Part shown: positions 1 through 7,403 of the stretch, one piece after another | Numbering within the stretch: the first letter of the stretch is position 1 | How the letters are laid out: each line of letters begins with the position of its first letter | From: an uncultured Coprococcus sp. | GTDB lineage: Bacteria; Bacillota_A; Clostridia; Lachnospirales; Lachnospiraceae | Length of the DNA: 20,771 nt | Direction: 5' to 3' | Assembly (NCBI GenBank): GCA_900767685.1 | Contig: CAAGAB010000076.1 | Coordinates: 1-20,771, forward strand | Notes under the pieces: model-generated | The model's input: the letters and a program-made list of their open reading frames with translations, nothing else | The model's database searches: none | Told to the model about the DNA's origin: nothing | Position numbers and translations under genes: made by a program

Positions 1-23
1 ATGAAATGAAAAGAGGTGGTTAT

Positions 24-350
24 ATGGATAATTATGAATATATTCTGGAGACGGTTCATCTGAGCAAGAGATTTGGAAGCCTTGAGGTATTGAAGGATAT
101 CAATCTGGAGGTCAGAAAGGGTGAGGTTATATGTATAATCGGACCTTCTGGAGCCGGAAAATCCACATATCTGAGGTCGCTTAACCAGCTGGAAAAGATC
201 ACAAGCGGTAAAATATATATACATGGGGACTTGTTTCTTCACCGGGAAAATGATAAAACTGTTGAGAGGATTGATAAAGAAACACAGCAAAAACTGCTGC
301 TTGAGATGGGGTTCGCCAGGGAAGTTCTCAGTTCAATTCTCAACACTTAA
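24..350 (+). pseudogene. Truncated amino-acid ABC transporter ATPase (GlnQ-type), N-terminal fragment
   Basis: An intact protein of this family would be the cytoplasmic ATPase of a polar amino-acid importer. The fragment has the GlnQ-like N-terminus, with 'LSKRFGSLEVLKDINLEV' leading into the Walker A motif GPSGAGKST and the following LRSLNQLE. It stops at about 109 residues, where the family has about 240, so the Q-loop, the LSGGQ signature, Walker B and the switch His are all missing. The start at 24 is preferred over the in-frame ATG at 6 because AAGAGGTGG at 11-19 lies at proper spacing. In a shifted frame, 311-385 reads FN..HL....V.ML, faintly like the expected Q-loop region 'FNLF.HLTVLENVMLAP', which suggests a frameshift plus loss of the 3' half. 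A possible upstream gene ends with TGA at 7-9. It cannot work as a transporter ATPase as it stands. Confidence 0.75.
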
Positions 351-410
351 AAGAGTGCCTGTATGTTTTTATGCTGTGGCACTGACTAAAAAGAACGAGA
401 GGTTTCACAG

Positions 411-1349
411 ATGAAGAGTAGACAGGTAAGGAATTCACTGCTGCTGGTTTTGACAGCTTTTATATGGGGCGTAGCCTTTGTTGCACAGAGACAGGGAGGA
501 GATACGGTTGGACCGTTCTCTTTCAACGGAATACGATCGCTGATCGGAGGTGCTGTTCTTATACCGGTCATATTTATAATTGACAGGATAAAGCCATCTG
601 ATAGGAAACCGCGCAATAGATCAGATAGAAAGAGACTCGTGATTGGCGGTATATGCTGTGGAACTGTTCTGTTTCTGGCAAGCTCTGCACAGCAGCTTGG
701 TCTTTATATGGGAACCCCGGCGGGAAAAGCGGGATTTCTCACAGCATGTTACATATTGCTGGTTCCAATCCTGAGCCTGTTTTTGAAGAAGAAATGTGGT
801 TGGAATATATGGATCGGAATAGTTATAGCTGTGGTGGGACTTTATCTGCTTTGTATGAGCGGATCACTGTCATTTCAGAGCAGTGATCTGATGGTGCTTG
901 CATGCGCATTGCTTTTTGCTGGACATATACTTGTGATAGACCATTTCTCACCGCTTGTGGATGGAGTCAGAATGTCTTGTATACAGTTCTGGGTATGTGG
1001 AATCCTCAGCATATTCCCGGCGTTTTTCTCAGAGATGCATCACAGTGTGGCCGGAATCGCGGCATGGGTTCAGCCTCTCGGTACAATGAGTGCGTGGATT
1101 CCGATACTCTATGCAGGAGTATTGTCGTGCGGAGTGGCATATACACTTCAGATAGTTGGACAGAACGGACTAAATCCTACTGTCGCTTCAATGATCATGA
1201 GCCTTGAGTCGGTATTCTCTGTCATTGCTGGTTGGTTGATACTTGGTGAGAAGATGGGAGGTAGGCAGCTGGCAGGATGTGGGCTGATATTTGCCGCAAT
1301 ACTTCTGGCGCAGATTCCGGTCGGACGAGAAAAGGGAGAGATAGTCTGA
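411..1349 (+). CDS. EamA/DMT-family transporter
   Basis: A 312-residue inner-membrane protein of the drug/metabolite transporter superfamily. It is hydrophobic throughout, with about ten membrane segments arranged as two EamA halves. The first half begins with the family-like 'LTAFIWGVAFVAQRQG' at about residues 14-29. The second half ends with 'MIMSLESVFSVIAGWLILGE' followed by a last helix and a short charged tail. Length is normal for the family. GAGAGG at 397-402 sits 8 nt before the ATG. Members export amino acids, nucleotides or other metabolites, and the substrate cannot be read from sequence. It directly follows the broken ABC ATPase. No convincing terminator was seen behind it before the next promoter at 1486. 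Confidence 0.9.
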   Translation: MKSRQVRNSLLLVLTAFIWGVAFVAQRQGGDTVGPFSFNGIRSLIGGAVLIPVIFIIDRIKPSDRKPRNRSDRKRLVIGGICCGTVLFLASSAQQLGLYMGTPAGKAGFLTACYILLVPILSLFLKKKCGWNIWIGIVIAVVGLYLLCMSGSLSFQSSDLMVLACALLFAGHILVIDHFSPLVDGVRMSCIQFWVCGILSIFPAFFSEMHHSVAGIAAWVQPLGTMSAWIPILYAGVLSCGVAYTLQIVGQNGLNPTVASMIMSLESVFSVIAGWLILGEKMGGRQLAGCGLIFAAILLAQIPVGREKGEIV

Positions 1350-1485
1350 ACGTCTTGAGTGTCGATGATAGAAATACCAATGATAGAAATACTTTGTTTT
1401 CACAAGAAAAAATATTCAACAAGCGTACATATATCGCTGAAACACTTGAAAAAAATACGAGTTTTTATTTACTTGAAAAAATGGG

Positions 1486-1514
1486 TTGACAATAAAATGC
1501 TTCAGTGCTAGTTT
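1486..1514 (+). promoter_or_regulatory. Sigma-A-type promoter with extended -10 (T-box/cstA)
   Basis: The -35 box is a perfect TTGACA at 1486-1491. A 17-nt spacer follows, then a -10 box TAGTTT at 1509-1514 preceded by TGC at 1506-1508 (extended -10). Transcription would start near 1521, just ahead of the T-box leader. Confidence 0.8.
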
Positions 1515-1520
1515 AGGTAC

Positions 1521-1851
1521 CGAACAAAGAGCAAATGCAAAGAACAGAATACGGTCGTCAAAGATCGCATACTTCAGAGAGCCGCTGGTTGGTGTGAGAC
1601 GGTGTATGTCCTTGATGATTATCCTCTGCGAGCAGTACACTGAATTCCTTGGTCATGAGATATCAGGGACAATAGGTGTCACCGGTTTTCTACCGTTACA
1701 TAGAAGCTTATTTCAATAGACATTGAGTAGTGGTCAGGCGAGATGAGGTCAGAGAGGCCATTAATTTAATTATGATGGCAAATAAAGTGGTAACGCGGAA
1801 GTATACAGGCTTTCGTCTTTATGAGATTGCATAGAGACGAAAGCCTTTTTT
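1521..1851 (+). promoter_or_regulatory. T-box riboswitch leader (tRNA-sensing) upstream of cstA
   Basis: The leader senses uncharged tRNA and permits read-through into the gene downstream. The distal stem I motif 'agagagccgctggttggtg' at 1576-1594 is a close match to the family consensus. Flanking stems can be drawn: 1567-1572 with 1604-1609, 1554-1561 with 1612-1619, and 1537-1542 with 1624-1629 (one mismatch). The T-box sequence AAAGTGGTAACGCGG lies at 1784-1798, close to AGGGTGGNACCGCG. Its UGGU would pair with a tRNA acceptor end whose discriminator base is A. It is followed at once by a strong terminator. The specifier lies around 1617-1623. ATT (Ile) and TAT (Tyr) both fit by eye, and I cannot decide between them. 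The ends of the leader are approximate. Confidence 0.88.
1807..1851 (+). terminator. T-box-controlled intrinsic terminator
   Basis: A perfect 12-bp stem (1807-1818 with 1835-1846), with AGGCTTTCGTCT as the left arm and a 16-nt loop, ends in a run of T at 1846-1851. It lies directly behind the T-box sequence, the usual position of the terminator that competes with the antiterminator. Confidence 0.92.
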
Positions 1852-1982
1852 AATGTGTTTTTTATGTATAAACTCTTTGTACGAATAAATCATGTATCAG
1901 CCAGCTTGAGGTCATTACGGATTCATGAGCAGGCATATACCTAAAAAAGGAGCCGCTGCAAGGCGGGAGAAAGGAGAAAGAT

Positions 1983-3707
1983 ATGAATAGTTTAGTTATC
2001 ATTCTTATCGCAGTAGTAGTTTTAGGTGCTGGCTATCTTGGTTATGGAAGATGGCTTGCAAAGAAGTGGGGCGTAGATTCAAATGCAAAGACCCCTGCAG
2101 TTGCAAACGAGGATGGAAAGGATTATGTACCATCGTCAAAGCTTACAGTATTCGCACATCAGTTTTCATCGATAGCAGGTGCAGGCCCTGTCCAGGGACC
2201 TATCATCGCAGCTATGTTCGGATGGGTGCCGGTTCTGCTCTGGCTGCTTGTCGGAGGCGTATTCTTCGGAGCAGTTCAGGATTTTGGTTCACTTTATGCA
2301 TCAGTTAAAAATGGTGGAAAGTCAATAGGACTTGTCATCGAGAAGTACATAGGCAAGGCTGGAAGAAGATTCTTCTCATTGTTCTGCTGGCTCTTTACAC
2401 TTCTTGTTATAGCAGCATTTACATCGATGGTTTCATCGACATTTAACGGTTTCACAGCAGGAGCTGATGGAGCTGTGACAAAGAACTTCAATGGTGCTGC
2501 AGCAGCAACAGTTTCCATGCTGTTCATCGTAGTTGCCATGGTATTCGGTGTGGTTATGAAGACATGCAAGAATATAAAGGAGTGGCTCAAAGCTATTGTA
2601 GCCATCGTCCTCATCGTTGCAATGTTTGCAGTTGGTATGAAACTTCCTTGGTACCTGACAGGTAACCAGTGGAATTACGTAATCATGGCTTACCTCTTCC
2701 TTGCATCAGTACTTCCAATGTGGTTACTCATGCAGCCAAGAGATTACATGACAACATTCATGCTGGTAGGCATGCTGATCGGTGCATTTGTCGGTGTCCT
2801 GGTCGGACATCCGGACATGAACCTGAATGCTTTCAACGGTTTCTCAGTTGTATCATCAACAGGTGTTAAGAGTTATCTGTTCCCAACACTGTTTGTAACG
2901 ATCGCCTGTGGTGCTGTTTCCGGTTTCCACAGCCTTGTTTCATCGGGAACATCATCAAAGACAGTAAAAAATGAAAAAGATATGCTTTTCGTAGGTTATG
3001 GAGCAATGATACTTGAGACACTCCTCGGAGTTATCTCACTTATAGTTGTTGGTGCTGTAGCAACAAAGGCTGGTACCGTGCCAGAAGGACTTACACCTTT
3101 CCAGATCTTCTCACAGGGTATCGCAGGATTCCTCGAGAAGTTTGGTCTTCCAAATTCAGTTGCAAATGTATTTATGACAATGTGTGTATCAGCACTTGCT
3201 CTTACATCACTTGACTCAGTTGCACGTATAGGACGTATGTCATTCCAGGAGCTCTTCATGGGAGACACAACAGACACATCCAAGATGCCTGCATGGCAGA
3301 AGGTGCTCACAAACAAGTATTTTGCAACAGTTATAACACTGTTCTTTGGATATCTTCTCTGCAAAGGTGGATATTCAAATGTATGGCCACTCTTCGGATC
3401 AGCAAACCAGATGCTTGCAGCCCTTGTACTTATAGGCGTAGCAGTATTCCTCAAGGCAACGAACAGAAAGCATGCAATGCTCTACCCACCTATGCTGATA
3501 ATGCTTGCCGTTACATTCACAGCTATCGTGCTCAATGTAATTGGCAATATTCAGAAGTTCCAGGCTGGTACAGCAACATTCCTTGTAGAGGGACTTCAGC
3601 TTATAGTTGCAGTATTCCTCATTGTGCTTGGTATCATAGTGGCTATCACATGTATCAAGAAGCTCGTTTTTATGAAGAAGGAGAACGCTGAGAAGGCAGA
3701 GGCTTAA
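1983..3707 (+). CDS. cstA: CstA-family carbon starvation transporter
   Basis: A 574-residue polytopic membrane protein. The CstA N-terminal signature is clear: 'FAHQFSSIAGAGPVQGP' at about residues 57-73, then 'FGWVPVLLWLLVGGVFFGAV' and QDFG. Further hydrophobic segments continue to the C-terminus, which ends in a short Lys/Glu-rich tail. CstA proteins take up peptides or small acids such as pyruvate under starvation. Which substrate applies here is not visible. The length is below that of E. coli CstA (about 700 residues). AAAGGAG stands ahead of the ATG. The gene lies about 130 nt behind a T-box terminator, so it is expected to be induced when one aminoacyl-tRNA is scarce, which argues for a role in amino-acid or peptide supply. 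It ends before the terminator at 3830-3874. Confidence 0.93.
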   Translation: MNSLVIILIAVVVLGAGYLGYGRWLAKKWGVDSNAKTPAVANEDGKDYVPSSKLTVFAHQFSSIAGAGPVQGPIIAAMFGWVPVLLWLLVGGVFFGAVQDFGSLYASVKNGGKSIGLVIEKYIGKAGRRFFSLFCWLFTLLVIAAFTSMVSSTFNGFTAGADGAVTKNFNGAAAATVSMLFIVVAMVFGVVMKTCKNIKEWLKAIVAIVLIVAMFAVGMKLPWYLTGNQWNYVIMAYLFLASVLPMWLLMQPRDYMTTFMLVGMLIGAFVGVLVGHPDMNLNAFNGFSVVSSTGVKSYLFPTLFVTIACGAVSGFHSLVSSGTSSKTVKNEKDMLFVGYGAMILETLLGVISLIVVGAVATKAGTVPEGLTPFQIFSQGIAGFLEKFGLPNSVANVFMTMCVSALALTSLDSVARIGRMSFQELFMGDTTDTSKMPAWQKVLTNKYFATVITLFFGYLLCKGGYSNVWPLFGSANQMLAALVLIGVAVFLKATNRKHAMLYPPMLIMLAVTFTAIVLNVIGNIQKFQAGTATFLVEGLQLIVAVFLIVLGIIVAITCIKKLVFMKKENAEKAEA

Positions 3708-3829
3708 GATCCATAAAAAGCAGTAAGAATAAGATGAAGTATTAGAAGTAATAAAAATCTATTTATAATATGATCATTATAATACTATAATAATATAATA
3801 AGGAAGAAATACGAAAAATACATATGCAG

Positions 3830-3874
3830 ATAATGGTGTCAATCTCGGAGATGAGGCTGACACCATTATTTTTT
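3830..3874 (+). terminator. Intrinsic terminator after cstA
   Basis: A perfect 12-bp stem (3830-3841 with 3858-3869), ATAATGGTGTCA against TGACACCATTAT, with a 16-nt loop and a T-run to 3874. The 120 nt between the cstA stop and this hairpin are very AT-rich and contain no gene. Confidence 0.9.
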
Positions 3875-3948
3875 GTGTACAAATTCTTGTAAAGATTATT
3901 GCAAAGAAAATGGTAAATATATACAAAAATCATCTGTTATTTATTACA

Positions 3949-3978
3949 TTGACACTAAACAATGGCGTGTTGTATTTT
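3949..3978 (+). promoter_or_regulatory. Sigma-A-type promoter of the surface-protein/MoxR operon
   Basis: A perfect -35 box TTGACA lies at 3949-3954. TATTTT at 3973-3978 (18-nt spacer), or the overlapping TGTATT with a shorter spacer, would be the -10 box. The start would fall near 3985, giving an untranslated leader of about 80 nt before the ATG at 4065. The site lies just behind the cstA terminator. It is the only clear promoter seen before the six-gene run. Confidence 0.65.
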
Positions 3979-4064
3979 AGATGTAAAAGGGAAAATCTGC
4001 ACATGATCGGTTTTATGACAAAGCGGCAGTAAAATTAGCATACAAAAAGGGGAGAAAATAGAAT

Positions 4065-7000
4065 ATGAAGACTTCAAGATTCAGACTCACGATATTCGCA
4101 GGAGTGATAGTTCTCATCCTGTCAGTTCTAATGATCAATTCGGCATCTATCAGTGCCAACGCCTCAGCAACAAATGTAAGTAGTGATGGAAAGTGGAAAT
4201 TCCAGATAATCAACTCGGACAAGTCGACAGCCAGACTTGTATGTTATACAAGAGAAAGCGGAAATGATGTAGCCATTCCGGGAACAGTTACAGGGAAAAA
4301 TGGCAAGAAATATACTGTGGTTGAGATAGGTATTCCAAACGAGTACGTGTTTAATTATGTGTGCAAGACTAAAACGCTGACCATACCGGCATCTGTGGTG
4401 AAGATAAACAGTGGTGCGTTTGGGAGTGACAAGATCACCAATGTGAGGTTCGAGAAGAATTCAAAGTGCAAATATATTGGCGAGTCGGCGTTCACTTCTG
4501 CTGGAGTATCCACCGTGGAATTTCCGGCTTCATTGGAGACGATAGGTGAGAGTGCGTTTTATGGCAATTGTGATACGTTGACCAGTGTGAAATTTGAGGA
4601 TAAGAGTAAGTGTAAAACTATAGGTGCTTCAGCATTTGGCTTTGCAACGAAGCTGAAAAGCATAAATATCCCGAAGTCCGTGACAAGCATAGGGGAAAAT
4701 GCTTTTGAACATTGTGAAGCACTCAAATTGCTGACATTTGAAGAGGGCAGCAGCTGCAAGACCATAGGAGATTCAGCGTTCAGAGGTACAGGAATCACCA
4801 GACTTAATCTTCCGGCCAGTATAGAGAGCATAGGAGAAAGTGCTTTTTTGGGATGTATCAGTCTGGTCAATATTGATATAGCATCCGATTCATTGACAGT
4901 TAGCAGTAAAGCATTTGCAACAAATGTAAAAACAAAATTGTTAAGAGATAGCTATGGAGATTTGTACGAGCGAATCATAGGAGAGCCATGTCCGTATACA
5001 GGGGTAATATATGTTAATAATAAGAATGTAAAGCAAGAATGTTTAGACCCCCAGATTGTAAATTCAGGCAGCGTCATAGTAAGAAATTACAATATAGAAA
5101 TGTATGTGAAGTCGGGAAGCACATGGGTGAAAAAAGTATCAAAGACAGTGGGTTACAACCAGTCGGTGGCATTATCGTCCATTGCACCAAATGCACCTAC
5201 AGGATTCAAATATGAATGGTATAAGGATAGCAGTTTCAGGGATTATGCCGGTGATACTATATGTAAGGCATCAAAGGATGGGGTCTACAGACTTTATGCT
5301 AATACAATAGAACATTTGTATACGATTATCTTTATGGCAAACGATGGAACACAGAACATGACAAAGAAAGAGGATATAAAGTATACAGAGTTTGTAGATC
5401 TTCCGGCAGGAAACGGACCTGCCAGAGACGGATTCTGGTTTAAGAGCTGGAATACAAAAGCGGATGGCACGGGAACAGCATACAAAGGAATGGTAAGCAG
5501 ACTTACCACAGAAAATGAGATAACGCTGTTTGCCGTTTATGAAAAAACGTATTCTGCTTGTTGGTATTCTTTAAGAAGCGGGATACATGGAAAGCTTGTA
5601 TATTCATACAATACATTTAGTACAGCGAGGGAAGGATATGAGCAGGTTGTGAATCCTCTAGATCAATATTTGGATGCGGATATTACATATAACTATACTG
5701 ATCCTGATGGCAATTATAAAGAGATAAAAAAGCATATATCCGACATAGCGACAGGGGATGGATGGATCAGAGTTGATTATTCGTCGGCAAACTATAAACA
5801 GATGTATCCTAATATAGACAAGCAGAGCGATTATGCCAGTGGTTCAAAATATGTAGCTTCCGAGGATTGTGGATTCCTGCCTAATCCGGTATATAAAGAT
5901 CTCACCATCAGATTCGATGGAAGCAGTGCAGAAAATACGATGGGGGATGTGACATGCGTGCGCGGAAAGCTTTACGCAGATAAGCTTTCAAACATGCTGA
6001 TAAAAGAAGCTTACGAGTTCGCGGGATGGACTGTGGAGCAGCTTGAAGGAACAGATAATCCAACTATTCTGATATCGGATTCAGATATTAGAGAGAACAG
6101 AATAAACGAGTCAAAAATATATGCACTGTATATGTTTGCTGATAAGGATCTGACAGTAACACTTAAGCCGGTCTGGAAAGCTCCAGAGACATATAATGTC
6201 CTATTCAAGTCCGGAGGAGGAACAGGTACTATGCAGATGATCACGTTGGAGTGCGGAAAGGTAAGCCGAATCCCGGATTGTACATATAAAAAGAAAGGTT
6301 ATTTGTTTGCAGGCTGGGCAATAGACGGTGAGAATACGGTAAAGTATGCGGATGGAGCTAGAATAAATAGAACAGCGCAGGAAGGCGATATAAGATTAAA
6401 GGCCATATGGAAGCAGGTCACATATAAGCTGGTGTACGATGCGAACGGCGGTCAGGGCTTTATGTCATCGGAGAATGTTGCAAGTGCATCCTTGCATAAA
6501 CTAAAGGACAGTACATATGAGAAGCTGGGTGCGAAGTTCAATGGATGGAATATGGAGAAAGATGGTTCCGGAAAATCCTACAGAGATGGAGCACAGATAC
6601 AGTATGAGCCAGAGAATGAAGGGGAGACCATTACCTTGTACGCAGACTGGTCTCCGGCTCCGGTTATAATATCATTTAATGCAAATGGCGGAACGGTTGC
6701 CAAGTCACAGAAGACTGTAGAGTTTGGAGAGACATGTGGCGTACTGCCTACGGCAAGAAGAGATGGGTATGATTTCCTTGGCTGGTTTACAAGACGAACA
6801 GGCGGAACACAGTACAGCAGTGGAACAGAGGTGGATTCTGACAGTGACATCACCCTGTATGCACATTGGAAAGAACGAAATTATACAGTTACATTCAACT
6901 CGAATGGCGGTAATGCAGTTCCGAATGGAGTCAGGACTATTATGGCGGGAAAATCTTTGGGAACTCTTCCTACTGCAAAGAAGGACAAGGCAACATTTGC

Positions 7001-7358
7001 GGGCTGGTATACTTCACCGACTGGTGGTTCTAGAGTGAGTGCGTCATTTAAGGTGAATAAGGATTGTACATTCTATGCACACTGGACAGATCTTACAAGG
7101 AAGGTCAGGGTGACATTTAATGTTCAGAAGATAAAGAATACAGCAGGCTATGAGGTACAGTATTCGACATCATCCGGATTCGGCGGAGCCGGAACGGTAT
7201 ACGGCAAGGTAAGCGGAGGCAACGTATATGTAACTCAGGTTGGAGGACTGAAATCCGGGACCAGATATTATTTTAGAGCGAGATCATATGCTATTAAGAA
7301 TGGAAGAAAGACATATGGCTCGTGGAGTAGTGTATCGAGTAAGACTACAAGTAAGTAA
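4065..7358 (+). CDS. Secreted BspA-like LRR / InlB B-repeat surface protein, paralog 1
   Basis: A 1097-residue secreted protein. It opens with a Sec signal peptide: a basic start, a hydrophobic stretch, and a likely cut after 'SISANASA' near residue 35. Residues about 84-287 are BspA-type leucine-rich repeats (LRR_5), seen as recurring 'IGESAF', 'IGASAF' and 'IGDSAF' cores followed by 'LxxLxIPxSVxxI' strands. From about 417 to 1010 come roughly six Listeria-Bacteroides/InlB B-type repeats ('YxVxFxxNGG ... GYxFxGW ... ITLYAxW'). They are interrupted near 497-612 by a stretch I do not recognise. Residues 1012-1097 resemble a clostridial fibronectin III domain ('GYEVQYSTSS', 'GTRYYFRARSYAIKNGRKTY'). 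There is no LPXTG, SLH or other known anchor. Families of this type bind host or matrix ligands; binding here is inference. It is the first gene of the run and is followed after 45 nt by its paralog. Confidence 0.9.
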   Translation: MKTSRFRLTIFAGVIVLILSVLMINSASISANASATNVSSDGKWKFQIINSDKSTARLVCYTRESGNDVAIPGTVTGKNGKKYTVVEIGIPNEYVFNYVCKTKTLTIPASVVKINSGAFGSDKITNVRFEKNSKCKYIGESAFTSAGVSTVEFPASLETIGESAFYGNCDTLTSVKFEDKSKCKTIGASAFGFATKLKSINIPKSVTSIGENAFEHCEALKLLTFEEGSSCKTIGDSAFRGTGITRLNLPASIESIGESAFLGCISLVNIDIASDSLTVSSKAFATNVKTKLLRDSYGDLYERIIGEPCPYTGVIYVNNKNVKQECLDPQIVNSGSVIVRNYNIEMYVKSGSTWVKKVSKTVGYNQSVALSSIAPNAPTGFKYEWYKDSSFRDYAGDTICKASKDGVYRLYANTIEHLYTIIFMANDGTQNMTKKEDIKYTEFVDLPAGNGPARDGFWFKSWNTKADGTGTAYKGMVSRLTTENEITLFAVYEKTYSACWYSLRSGIHGKLVYSYNTFSTAREGYEQVVNPLDQYLDADITYNYTDPDGNYKEIKKHISDIATGDGWIRVDYSSANYKQMYPNIDKQSDYASGSKYVASEDCGFLPNPVYKDLTIRFDGSSAENTMGDVTCVRGKLYADKLSNMLIKEAYEFAGWTVEQLEGTDNPTILISDSDIRENRINESKIYALYMFADKDLTVTLKPVWKAPETYNVLFKSGGGTGTMQMITLECGKVSRIPDCTYKKKGYLFAGWAIDGENTVKYADGARINRTAQEGDIRLKAIWKQVTYKLVYDANGGQGFMSSENVASASLHKLKDSTYEKLGAKFNGWNMEKDGSGKSYRDGAQIQYEPENEGETITLYADWSPAPVIISFNANGGTVAKSQKTVEFGETCGVLPTARRDGYDFLGWFTRRTGGTQYSSGTEVDSDSDITLYAHWKERNYTVTFNSNGGNAVPNGVRTIMAGKSLGTLPTAKKDKATFAGWYTSPTGGSRVSASFKVNKDCTFYAHWTDLTRKVRVTFNVQKIKNTAGYEVQYSTSSGFGGAGTVYGKVSGGNVYVTQVGGLKSGTRYYFRARSYAIKNGRKTYGSWSSVSSKTTSK
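5315..7094 (+). repeat. About six InlB B-type repeats encoded in paralog 1
   Basis: Units of about 70-80 residues share a start such as 'VTFNSNGG', a middle 'GYxFxGW' and an end 'ITLYAHW'. The second unit is degenerate. The copies have diverged at DNA level, so this is an old array. Confidence 0.8.
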
Positions 7359-7403
7359 ATCCATTGACTGATTATTGACTAATTTCATGAGGAGGAAAAA
7401 CAT

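Noticed and set aside
1366..1392. Two copies of TGATAGAAATAC with a 15-bp period behind the EamA gene
   Set aside because: Only two copies, no inverted symmetry, no link to a promoter or site. Probably a chance duplication.
2294..2614. 106-codon minus-strand frame opposite cstA
   Set aside because: It is antisense to a clear membrane-protein gene, with no ribosome site and no family features. The other minus-strand frames longer than 60 codons were rejected for the same reasons.
3763..3782. AT-rich near-palindrome TTATAATATGATCATTATAA behind cstA
   Set aside because: It lies in a very AT-rich gap where such symmetry arises easily, and no gene start depends on it.
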